From contig CABHON010000022.1 in the NCBI GenBank assembly GCA_902168255.1, forward strand, positions 1 through 64,000: a stretch of DNA of 64,000 nucleotides, read 5' to 3'. This DNA comes from an uncultured Legionella sp. (lineage in GTDB: Bacteria; Pseudomonadota; Gammaproteobacteria; Legionellales; Legionellaceae). Below are positions 28,801-38,183 of the stretch, one piece after another; the stretch's first letter is position 1; each line of letters begins with the position of its first letter. Under the pieces are notes generated by a model. The model was not told where the DNA came from, ran no database searches, and was given only the letters and a program-made list of their open reading frames with translations. The position numbers and the translations under genes are program-made.

Positions 28801-30088
28801 AAAACATCCTCCCTTTTTGCAAAAGAGGGAAATTCTACAGGAAGATGTTTCTTGTAGGGGCGGGTCTTGTACCCACCCGCAACAACGGGCGGGTACAAGA
28901 CCCGCCCCTACGTCACAACAGGTCACAGAGGAAGTTTCACCTTCCCGTCCCCTTTATTTCGACTATATGGCTACAACACCCATTGACGAACGGGTGGCTA
29001 AAAAGATGTGGGACTATATGACCATCGAAGGTGAGTTTGGGAACCCCGCTTCTCGAACTCATGTCTATGGCCAACGAGCAGCACTTGCCGTAGAAGACGC
29101 GCGAGAAGCTGTGGCAGATTTAATTCATGCTGAACCGTCTGAAATTATTTGGACATCCGGTGCAACGGAAGCCAATAACCTTGCTATTAAAGGTGCTTGT
29201 CACTTTTACCAGCGAAAGGGAAAACACATTATAACCTTAACGACGGAACATAAAGCAGTTCTAGAGCCTTTTGAACAGTTGGAACGTGAAGGATTTGAGG
29301 TAGCATATTTATCGCCGTGCCCCAATGGATTATTAGCACTGGATACTTTAGAAAAAGCGATTCGAAAAGATACTATTTTTGTGAGTATCATGCAGGTTAA
29401 TAATGAAATAGGTGTTATTCAAGATATTGCAGCAATTGGACAGTTATTAAGAAACAAGGGCATTATTTTTCATGTAGATGCAGCACAAAGTGTGGGTAAA
29501 GTACCCATTAATGTTCATGAAATGTCGATAAGTTTGATGTCGTTAACCGCACATAAAATTTATGGCCCGAAAGGTATTGGTGCCTTGTATGTGAGTCATC
29601 AACCCCGTATTCGCCTTGAACCTTTACTTCATGGTGGTGGGCAGGAAAAAGGCCTTCGAGCTGGCACGCTTCCTACCCATCAAATTGTGGGAATGGGAGA
29701 GGCATTTCGATTAGCCAACGCTTTATTACCAACAGAAAGCGTACAGATCTTAGCGTTGCGCCACCAGTTGTGGGATGGTTTAAAAAATATACCTGGGATA
29801 CACCTAAATGGGGATGAAATCCAACGAGTTCCTGGAAATTTAAATATCAGTATTGAAGGCATTGATGGAAACGAATTAACATTGGCATTAAAAGAATTAG
29901 CGATTTCTAGTACTTCTGCTTGCACATCGGGTAGTGTTGAACCTTCTCATGTACTTAAAGCCCTCAATATTCCTCGTGATTTAGCCCAAGGCACTTTACG
30001 GCTTTCTATTGGACGTTATACTACTGAATCAGACATCCAAGTTGCGATTCAAGCTATAACGGAAAAAATCCAAAATTTAAGAAGCTAG
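28784..30088 (+). CDS. Cysteine desulfurase (IscS/NifS-like) with a repeat-derived N-terminus
   Basis: The catalytic core is complete. It has [14 protein letters not shown], the cofactor His in [10 protein letters not shown], the PLP lysine in [12 protein letters not shown], and the persulfide-forming Cys in [10 protein letters not shown]. The enzyme takes sulfur from cysteine for Fe-S clusters and tRNA thiolation. The first 50 or so residues are not conserved. They include [21 protein letters not shown], encoded by a family A repeat, and there is no in-frame ATG, GTG or TTG between the repeat and the core. ATG 28784 is the best start, overlapping the peptidase gene. The C-terminus stops about 20 residues short of E. 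coli IscS, losing its tail. No iscU or other isc genes are near. Confidence 0.88.
   Translation: MKKAHRKHPPFLQKREILQEDVSCRGGSCTHPQQRAGTRPAPTSQQVTEEVSPSRPLYFDYMATTPIDERVAKKMWDYMTIEGEFGNPASRTHVYGQRAALAVEDAREAVADLIHAEPSEIIWTSGATEANNLAIKGACHFYQRKGKHIITLTTEHKAVLEPFEQLEREGFEVAYLSPCPNGLLALDTLEKAIRKDTIFVSIMQVNNEIGVIQDIAAIGQLLRNKGIIFHVDAAQSVGKVPINVHEMSISLMSLTAHKIYGPKGIGALYVSHQPRIRLEPLLHGGGQEKGLRAGTLPTHQIVGMGEAFRLANALLPTESVQILALRHQLWDGLKNIPGIHLNGDEIQRVPGNLNISIEGIDGNELTLALKELAISSTSACTSGSVEPSHVLKALNIPRDLAQGTLRLSIGRYTTESDIQVAIQAITEKIQNLRS
28853..28912. repeat. Family A palindromic repeat, copy 4, inside the cysteine desulfurase frame
   Basis: TGTAGGGGCGGGTCTTGTAC and its inverse GTACAAGACCCGCCCCTACG flank a short centre. 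This is the most nearly perfect copy in the window. It is 60 bases long, a multiple of three. A second, smaller palindrome (TCCCTTTTTGC / GCAAAAGAGGGA) lies just upstream at about 28810-28831. Confidence 0.9.
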
Positions 30089-30100
30089 GGCACGCCCTAG
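30085..30100. terminator. Short palindrome holding both convergent stop codons
   Basis: CTAGGG-CACG-CCCTAG supplies the TAG stop of the cysteine desulfurase on the plus strand and the TAG stop of the ATPase gene on the minus strand. It could act as a small bidirectional hairpin, but neither side has a proper T-run, so terminator activity is uncertain. Confidence 0.35.
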
Positions 30101-31308
30101 TATAAAAAACCAAAATATATTAAGGGAAGTTCTGCTTTACTGCCTATTAATATATTATCTTTAACTAGAAAAGCATTATTAAGCGAGCGTAGCAGTTTTC
30201 TTGTTTTGTTTTTTCCTCCGATTTCAAATATTTTTCCAAGCACTTGATAATCCCCTTCACGAGAATGAAAAACATCAATGCCGGCATTCTTAATGGATTG
30301 AATAAAAAACAATTCCCGTAAGGTTCCAATATCACTTGATGTAGAAGCTATTTTTTCTAAAGCATAATGCAGGTTAGTGTTATTTAAAAAAAGTTTTTCA
30401 GGTCGTCTGAGTCCAACATTTCCAGGTTCAGATGGATAGATAGTGTTCGTTAAACCTGTTTCTGATAGATAATGCAAATAATGAAGGACTGTTTTTGCAT
30501 CGAGAGAGAGATTTTTAGCTAAGTTATGAATAGATATGGGCCCAGGTGGGGTAACAATGAGATAAACCAATATTTTTTTTAAACAACGAAGATTTTCGGT
30601 TCTTAAATTATAAAAATTGGCAATATCCTCGAAAATGGTTTTATCAATAACGGTCAATATTTTTTCTTCATAATGCTCAGGATCTTCATAATAAAAAGGA
30701 TAAAATCCGCGTTTAAGATAATTGAGGAAATGTCCTTTAATGCCAGGAAAAACAGATAATTGCTGTGGTAATGTATTTTCATTATTTAGTAGGTCTTCAA
30801 AAGAAACCACAGAAAAGCTACTATTTGTTTCAATATTAAGATATTCGCGAAATGATAGGCCTGGCAGATGGCAAATTATAGCTCGACGTGATAAATCATA
30901 AGTGCCTTTTACTAAATCTAAACTTGAACTACCAGAAAAAATTATTTGAATGCTTGGGAAACCATCATAAATATTTTTTATTTCTTGACTCCAATTAGGA
31001 TATTTGTGAATTTCATCAATGACAAATAACTGAATATTTTCTTCCAAATAACAATTTTCAATAAATTCATAGAGTTTAACTTGAGTAAAATAAATATGAT
31101 CAGCAGAAAAATAAAATGTTTTTTTATCTTTTCCAATTTGATTATTTTTGAGTAACTGCAGCAATAAGGTTGTTTTTCCTACTCCGCGTGCACCGGTTAA
31201 TCCAACCAAACGGCTGTTATGAGGAAATTTTTCATAAAGGGCACGATAATATTTAGTAGGTACTTCTGATAATAGGCGCCAGTAAATAAGTTGTAAAGAA
31301 GATTTCAT
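30097..31308 (-). CDS. AAA_14/DUF4143-type ATPase
   Basis: The 403-residue protein has an N-terminal P-loop ATPase domain (Walker A TGARGVGKTTLLLQ near residue 39, Walker B LFVIDEIHKYPNW, sensor FSGSSSLDL). Its C-terminal half is of the DUF4143 kind, with a winged-helix-like stretch (ISIHNLAKNLSLDAKTVLHYLHYLSETGL) and an ending that resembles a PD-(D/E)XK fold. Such proteins are common, patchily distributed and of unknown role. The gene is alone. A strong nested palindrome at 31309-31360 abuts its start codon, with a possible promoter TTGCCA-17-TAAATT beside it, suggesting self-repression. Confidence 0.8.
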   Translation of the reverse strand: MKSSLQLIYWRLLSEVPTKYYRALYEKFPHNSRLVGLTGARGVGKTTLLLQLLKNNQIGKDKKTFYFSADHIYFTQVKLYEFIENCYLEENIQLFVIDEIHKYPNWSQEIKNIYDGFPSIQIIFSGSSSLDLVKGTYDLSRRAIICHLPGLSFREYLNIETNSSFSVVSFEDLLNNENTLPQQLSVFPGIKGHFLNYLKRGFYPFYYEDPEHYEEKILTVIDKTIFEDIANFYNLRTENLRCLKKILVYLIVTPPGPISIHNLAKNLSLDAKTVLHYLHYLSETGLTNTIYPSEPGNVGLRRPEKLFLNNTNLHYALEKIASTSSDIGTLRELFFIQSIKNAGIDVFHSREGDYQVLGKIFEIGGKNKTRKLLRSLNNAFLVKDNILIGSKAELPLIYFGFLY

Positions 31309-31360
31309 TTCAAGACTAAACTCCTAAAAAATACTGTGTTTTTAGGAATTTATTCTTGAA
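31309..31360 (-). promoter_or_regulatory. Nested inverted repeat at the start of the DUF4143 ATPase gene (candidate operator)
   Basis: Outer arms TTCAAGA (31309-31315) and TCTTGAA (31354-31360) enclose inner arms TCCTAAAAA (31322-31330) and TTTTTAGGA (31339-31347). The element begins at the base next to the start codon and contains the likely ribosome-binding AGGAG. Binding by a regulator, or folding of the mRNA, would block both transcription and translation. Confidence 0.55.
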
Positions 31361-31432
31361 ATTGAGTTTTGGCAAGCAAGGTGATTAAAAAATAACCTTT
31401 TTTAATTCCAATAATTACTGTAAAATACTTAT

Positions 31433-31807
31433 AGAAGAGTAAGCTAGGCAATCGCTCCTAAAACCTTAAAACTTTAGGGGAGGAAAGTCCGGGCTCCACT
31501 GGGTAAAGTGCCAGGTAACGCCTGGGAGGTGAAAGCCTACGGAAAGTGCAACAGAAAGATACCGCCTTAACACCTGATGTTAAGGTAAGGGTGAAATGGT
31601 GCGGTAAGAGCGCACCGCGGTTCTGGTAACAGAAACGGCATGGTAAACCCCACTCGGAGCAAGGCCAAATAGGGATCCACCGATGGTGAAATCTATCGGA
31701 CGTGCTATCCTCACGGGATCCGGGTAGGCTGCTTGAGGTAGATGGTAACATCTATCCCAGATGAATGATTGTCCACGACAGAACCCGGCTTATCGGCTCA
31801 CTCTTCT
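31433..31807 (+). ncRNA. rnpB: RNase P RNA, bacterial type A
   Basis: The RNA subunit of RNase P, which removes tRNA 5' leaders, is recognised by GGAGGAAAGTCCGGGCTCC near 31480, ACAGAAAGATACCGCC near 31551 and GACAGAACCCGGCTTATCGG near the end. The ends pair as the P1 helix (AGAAGAGT with ACTCTTCT) and are followed by TTTT, which ends the transcript. A -10 box TAAAAT at 31421-31426 lies seven bases before the 5' end. The end positions are set from the P1 pairing and may be off by a few bases. Confidence 0.95.
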
Positions 31808-31808
31808 T

Positions 31809-32084
31809 TTAATCATAAATATCTTTACGATGCTTTATTGCAATAATGATCACCAAGTGATTGTTTGGATCAACTGAGTAAATGACACGATAATTACTGA
31901 CCCGTAATCGACGTAATCCTTTTAAACTATATCGCAGTGGTTTACCAAAGCCTATAGGGTCTAGAGTTAACCTTTCTTCAATTGCTTTTTTTATAAGTGT
32001 TTTGGCAGAAGTTGGTAGCTTGGGAATATCTTTTTCTATTACCGAACGCTGATATTCAATGGAATAGGGATTATTTCCACGCAT
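31809..32084 (-). CDS. RelE/ParE-family toxin
   Basis: The 91-residue protein has the RelE-fold pattern: a helical N-terminus (IEYQRSVIEKDIPKLPTSAKTLIKKAIEERL), then GLRRLRVSNYRVIYSVDP and the ending IAIKHRKDIY. RelE toxins cleave mRNA on the ribosome, whereas ParE relatives poison gyrase; this one looks more like RelE. The frame is open 15 codons further upstream, but ATG 32084 gives the usual size and a 14-base overlap with the antitoxin gene. Its end lies directly after rnpB, convergently. Confidence 0.85.
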   Translation of the reverse strand: MRGNNPYSIEYQRSVIEKDIPKLPTSAKTLIKKAIEERLTLDPIGFGKPLRYSLKGLRRLRVSNYRVIYSVDPNNHLVIIIAIKHRKDIYD

Positions 32085-32307
32085 CTTTGTGTTGAACTCT
32101 TTTTTCCGTTGGATTGAAACGAGCATCACCTAATTTAGATAATGCTATATCTTCTCGGCGAGCCAGGGCTTCTATTGTTAACTCTCGTACTAAGCTAGAA
32201 ACCGATTGATGAGCATTATTAGCTATTTCTGTTAATAATTCAACCACTGTTTTTTCAAAGGTCACATTAATCCGTGGGTTTTTTAAATTTAAACTTTCTG
32301 TGGTCAT
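32071..32307 (-). CDS. Ribbon-helix-helix antitoxin of the RelE pair
   Basis: The 78-residue protein has an RHH DNA-binding segment (NPRINVTFEKTVVELLTEIANNAHQSVSSLVRELTIEAL in outline: beta strand, helix, turn, helix) and a charged C-terminal tail likely to wrap the toxin. It precedes and overlaps the toxin gene, the usual order for autoregulated toxin-antitoxin operons. It should neutralise the toxin and repress the operon. CTCCTGTAG in the spacer suggests a Shine-Dalgarno on the minus strand (GGAGC). Confidence 0.82.
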   Translation of the reverse strand: MTTESLNLKNPRINVTFEKTVVELLTEIANNAHQSVSSLVRELTIEALARREDIALSKLGDARFNPTEKRVQHKDAWK

Positions 32308-32421
32308 TTTTTCTTTTTGCTCCTGTAGAAATTAAACTCTTATTAAAGTGTAACATTTTTACATCATTTAAGCGATGATTTATCTTCTAATTCTTTAAAA
32401 TGAAGGGGAAACAAGGTATAA

Positions 32422-34866
<2,445 letters not shown>

Positions 34867-34868
34867 TT

Positions 34869-35102
34869 ATGTCAATGATATTTTGTAAAAAACTGCAAAA
34901 AGAAGCAGAAGCCTTAGACTTTCAACCGATGCCAGGACCTTTAGGAGAAAAAATTCTCAACGAAATTTCTAAAGAAGCATGGCAAATGTGGGTAGGCCAA
35001 CAAACCATTTTGATTAATGAATATCGTCTTGTTTTAACTGATCCAAAAGCACGGCAATTTTTACGTGAAGAAATGGAAAAATTTCTATTTGGGGATGCTT
35101 AA
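34869..35102 (+). CDS. yggX: YggX-family Fe(II) trafficking / Fe-S protection protein
   Basis: The 77-residue protein matches Ygg[17 protein letters not shown], a PGPLGEKIL segment, [21 protein letters not shown] and the tail EEMEKFLFG. The E. coli protein is about 13 residues longer at the C-terminus. YggX protects labile Fe-S clusters from oxidants. The usual partner mutY is not adjacent; the gene instead follows gyrB by two bases and is probably co-transcribed with it. Confidence 0.92.
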   Translation: MSMIFCKKLQKEAEALDFQPMPGPLGEKILNEISKEAWQMWVGQQTILINEYRLVLTDPKARQFLREEMEKFLFGDA

Positions 35103-35120
35103 TTTTAGAGAGAAAGTACT

Positions 35121-35885
35121 ATGTTATCGCTAAAAAATAAAATTGTATTGGTGACTGGTGCGTCTAGCGGTATTGGAATGGCCTGCGTCAAAAGTTTTGT
35201 TGAGCTGGGTGCTAAAGTCATTATGGGTGCTCGTCGCGTAGAAAAAATGCAGCGGGCAATTCAGGAGTTTAGTTTACCTAACGAGCAAGTGCATGTGATT
35301 GAATTGGATGTCAAAAAACAGAAAAAAGTTGAAGAAACGATTCAAGCTTTGCCAGTTGAATGGAAAGATATTGATATATTAGTAAATAATGCTGGCCTCG
35401 CTTTAAGCTCAGATCTTATTCATAAAGGTAACCCTGACAATTGGGATAGAATGATTGATACCAATATTAAAGGCTTATTGTATGTCACTCGCGCTGTTTT
35501 GCCAGGTATGGTTGAAAAAAATGCGGGACATATTATCAATATTGGTTCGGTTGCAGGACGAGATTGTTATATTGGTGGTAACGTCTATGCGGCCACAAAA
35601 TATGCGGTAAGGGCGATTAACCAATCATTGCGTTTAGATTTATTAGGCATGAATATTCGGGTTAGCGAAGTGGCTCCCGGAGCTGTTGAAACAGAGTTTA
35701 GCGAAGTTCGATGGAATGATAAAGAAAAAGCACGGGCTTTTTATTCCGATTTTACCCCGCTAGTGGCAGAAGACATTGCGGATGTAGTAGTCTATTGTGC
35801 AACTCGAAAGCCGCATGTAAATGTCAGTGAAATTGTTGTTACACCAATTGCCCAAGCTTCTGTGAGCCATATTCATCGTTCGTAA
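35121..35885 (+). CDS. Short-chain dehydrogenase/reductase (YdfG-like)
   Basis: The 254-residue classical SDR has the cofactor motif TGASSGIG at residues 12-19, the basic GARRVEKM that suggests NADP, the NNAG motif, a catalytic Ser in INIGSVAGR, and YAATK (Tyr-x3-Lys). The family resemblance is closest to E. coli YdfG, an NADP-dependent 3-hydroxy acid / serine dehydrogenase; the word APGAVETEFSEVR is typical of that group. AGAGAGAAAG precedes the ATG. It follows yggX by 18 bases. A strong hairpin terminator ends the operon. Confidence 0.85.
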   Translation: MLSLKNKIVLVTGASSGIGMACVKSFVELGAKVIMGARRVEKMQRAIQEFSLPNEQVHVIELDVKKQKKVEETIQALPVEWKDIDILVNNAGLALSSDLIHKGNPDNWDRMIDTNIKGLLYVTRAVLPGMVEKNAGHIINIGSVAGRDCYIGGNVYAATKYAVRAINQSLRLDLLGMNIRVSEVAPGAVETEFSEVRWNDKEKARAFYSDFTPLVAEDIADVVVYCATRKPHVNVSEIVVTPIAQASVSHIHRS

Positions 35886-35904
35886 TATTTGCTCCATTTT
35901 ATAT

Positions 35905-35961
35905 AAGGTTACCTTTTTATTAATTTTTTGCTGAAATCATTAAAATAGGTAACCTTTTTTT
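35905..35961. terminator. Intrinsic terminator after the gyrB-yggX-SDR operon
   Basis: AAGGTTACC and GGTAACCTT form the base of a long AT-rich hairpin with TTTTTTT on its right side. A-rich sequence on the left suggests it may also stop minus-strand transcripts. Confidence 0.65.
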
Positions 35962-36042
35962 CCAGTAAGGGTCAGATTAGATTGGAACTATTAGACCTCA
36001 GCGATCTTTCCTAAATTCAAAATAGAACACCATTATTTACAT

Positions 36043-36759
36043 TTACTTCGAATTCAACGAAAGATAACTTTTTACAAATCCTTTGATAATTTTTAAGTGA
36101 TCTTCTTCTTGTTCTAAAGCTTTTTGAAAACTAGCCACAAGTTTTTTCTGATGATGGGATTCAGCTAACTCAATCAATAATTCCCACGCAGCAAAATCAA
36201 TCAACTCAGCATTAAGTAACGCGTCTAATGTTTGAAGCATATTTGTTCTTGGATCGGTCACTACTTGCATCAACCCAAAACCTGCAACGCTGGTAAGATC
36301 TGCACAAGGTGACATTGCAGTGGGATCGCCACCCAAGCTTTCAATAGCTGTTTTAATTATTTCCATATGTTCTGCTTCTTCACCTCGAATATGTTCTAAT
36401 TCCTTTAGCAATTTTCGAGGCTCACTTAATCCATGTGCTTTAGCAATTGCTGCTTCATATAACCTTACTCCTGTGCGTTCATAAGCTAAACGCTCACCCA
36501 ATTTATCAATAAATAATTCAGGTTTTGTCCCAAACATTTTATTAAAAGATTGCTTTACTTTTCCTCGAATGGTCATCGGAATAGGAATAGAGCCAATAGA
36601 ATTAGATTCATGAACCATATTGATTCTTTCTTCTTCCAACTTGCTTTCGTTTCCTTTAACGTCAGGCGGAAATTCTTTGCAAGCGTTTAACATCATTTGT
36701 ATATTTTCAGGGGATAATGCGCCTCCTGTGGCGTTTTGTTCTGGTTTTACGTTTAACAT
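36043..36759 (-). CDS. Ferritin-like diiron protein
   Basis: The 238-residue protein has an unstructured N-terminus of about 70 residues and then a four-helix ferritin-like bundle. Metal ligands are suggested by LAYERTG, EEAEHMEI (ExxH), NAELIDF and EEDHLKII (ExxH), which follow the E, ExxH, E, ExxH order of diiron sites. It could store iron, consume peroxide or act as an oxygenase; the sequence does not say. It follows the 390-residue ferritin-like gene on the same strand across a 101-base gap that contains a small hairpin. Confidence 0.75.
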   Translation of the reverse strand: MLNVKPEQNATGGALSPENIQMMLNACKEFPPDVKGNESKLEEERINMVHESNSIGSIPIPMTIRGKVKQSFNKMFGTKPELFIDKLGERLAYERTGVRLYEAAIAKAHGLSEPRKLLKELEHIRGEEAEHMEIIKTAIESLGGDPTAMSPCADLTSVAGFGLMQVVTDPRTNMLQTLDALLNAELIDFAAWELLIELAESHHQKKLVASFQKALEQEEDHLKIIKGFVKSYLSLNSK

Positions 36760-36780
36760 TTTACATTTCTCCTATTTGGA

Positions 36781-36799
36781 GGACGAGTGATGCTCGTCC
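36781..36799. other. Small perfect hairpin between the ferritin-like genes
   Basis: GGACGAG-TGATG-CTCGTCC lies in the gap between the two ferritin-like genes, about 15 bases before the Shine-Dalgarno of the downstream one. It could stabilise the mRNA or reduce read-through. There is no clear T-run on the minus strand. Confidence 0.45.
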
Positions 36800-36860
36800 T
36801 TCTTGATTTAATCATGTGCTATAAATGAGAAAGTGCGCTAGCGCTGCTCTTCCCTATAAA

Positions 36861-38033
36861 CTACAGGGGTAACTGTTGTTGATTCAGTTCAGTGCCAGGC
36901 ATCCATTGATAGCCAGCAGAAGCTATTTCAGAAGGAATGCCTTCTGAATTCATTTGTTTTCTGTAACGACGTGTATCAGCTGTTTCTTCTGATTTTTGAA
37001 CATAGTCAGGGCCATTTGCACGTATATTTGTTTCAGCATCTAATACTTCACGAACAAACTTTCGTTGGCTTTTAAATTCAACCATCTCAGGTAATTCAAA
37101 ATCTAAAATTTCAGCAGGATCACGATTTTCCATTTTTTTCAGGTACTCACAGGCGAGTTGAAGATGTCCTACTTCATAATCCAAAAATCGTTCCCACATT
37201 GATTTAATTCGTGGATTGGTTTCTTGAGCTGCACAACTAAAATAGTTATATGCTTCCATTGCCTCATGAACGACCCATTTTTCAATTAAAGTTTCATGTG
37301 GATCCATTAAAGATCCATATTGTGTTACATGTTGTTCTTCAACAGAAGCAATTTCTGCATAAAGTTGTCTAGCAATTGGATCAGCAAAGGTAGGTCCAAT
37401 ATTCATATAATAATCATGTGTTTGATATTCAGCACCAGTAATCATTGCCGCATGTATTTTAGTAATAAGTTCAGCAGTGGTTTTATCGTAAGAATTACGA
37501 ATATCATCCGCAGGCGCACGGTGATGATCTTTGGTTGGCCGGCCAGGAACAATATCGGTATAACTCTGGAGAATATTATTAGCATCTTTTCCTTCTAACC
37601 GATCGAGCATTGCTGCATAGCGATATAAATGATCAAAATCTTCTAATAAACCGAAACGATAGGTTTGGGCTTGGTAAGGATCTGGTTCGTTTTGAGCAAC
37701 GGCCGCTGTGACTTCAATAGCAACTTGTTCATAAGCAATAGTGGTTTCTAAAGGAGAATGATCCGCAGAAATTAGCCAGTTAATTTGCGTCGCTTGATGT
37801 TGTTCTGAGCGACGAATTTGAGCAAGAGGGATTTGTAAGTCTTTATTGAAACGTGCCAAAAAATGCTTAGTACGCAAAGCATCAATTTCAATACCATTCA
37901 TCAAAATAATACGTACACGGGTAAACGCGTCATCATCGAGTTTGCTGATAGGAGCACCCGCTATTTCTTTCCACGTAAATTTTTGTTTGTCAATTGGACA
38001 ACCTTTGTTTTTAATAAATTCTAGGGCATTCAT
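36861..38033 (-). CDS. Large ferritin-like protein with two helical bundles
   Basis: The 390-residue protein is acidic and almost wholly helical. Ferritin-like motifs are visible in AYEQVAIE near residue 100, LLEDFDHLYRY, YAEIASVEEQHVTQYG (E-x6-ExxH style, about residue 235) and DYEVGHLQLACEYLKK (about 290). It therefore probably binds a diiron centre. It is longer than rubrerythrins and bacterioferritins and lacks their rubredoxin Cys motifs. It heads a two-gene operon with the smaller ferritin-like gene. A palindromic operator candidate lies 102 bases upstream, shared with the divergent effector-like gene. Confidence 0.72.
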   Translation of the reverse strand: MNALEFIKNKGCPIDKQKFTWKEIAGAPISKLDDDAFTRVRIILMNGIEIDALRTKHFLARFNKDLQIPLAQIRRSEQHQATQINWLISADHSPLETTIAYEQVAIEVTAAVAQNEPDPYQAQTYRFGLLEDFDHLYRYAAMLDRLEGKDANNILQSYTDIVPGRPTKDHHRAPADDIRNSYDKTTAELITKIHAAMITGAEYQTHDYYMNIGPTFADPIARQLYAEIASVEEQHVTQYGSLMDPHETLIEKWVVHEAMEAYNYFSCAAQETNPRIKSMWERFLDYEVGHLQLACEYLKKMENRDPAEILDFELPEMVEFKSQRKFVREVLDAETNIRANGPDYVQKSEETADTRRYRKQMNSEGIPSEIASAGYQWMPGTELNQQQLPL

Positions 38034-38106
38034 TGATACATTACCTCGCTAAAATTGGAGTTTAAGGTCAGTAAAATATAGTTCAAATAAACAAACTTTC
38101 AAATTA

Positions 38107-38130
38107 CCGTATTTAATACGGATTTTTTTT
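38107..38130 (+). terminator. Hairpin plus T-run between divergent genes
   Basis: CCGTA-TTTAA-TACGG is followed by ATTTTTTTT, a compact intrinsic terminator shape on the plus strand. No plus-strand gene ends here, so it may stop antisense transcripts from the ferritin-like genes or attenuate the downstream operon. Confidence 0.45.
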
Positions 38131-38134
38131 AATC

Positions 38135-38159
38135 ATTTTGTATATAAAATATACAAAAT
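38135..38159. promoter_or_regulatory. Perfect inverted repeat, candidate operator
   Basis: ATTTTGTATA-TAAAA-TATACAAAAT is a perfect 10-bp inverted repeat with a 5-base centre. It sits between the divergent ferritin-like operon and the effector-like operon. TATA-rich sequence makes overlap with a -10 box likely. It is AT-only apart from two bases, so chance is not excluded. Confidence 0.45.
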
Positions 38160-38183
38160 ATTAAAAAATGAGGAAAACAACAA

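Noticed and set aside
30097-32307. Integrated plasmid or prophage around rnpB with ATPase and toxin-antitoxin genes
   Set aside because: No integrase, attachment repeats or phage genes are seen; the genes are separate small units around rnpB.
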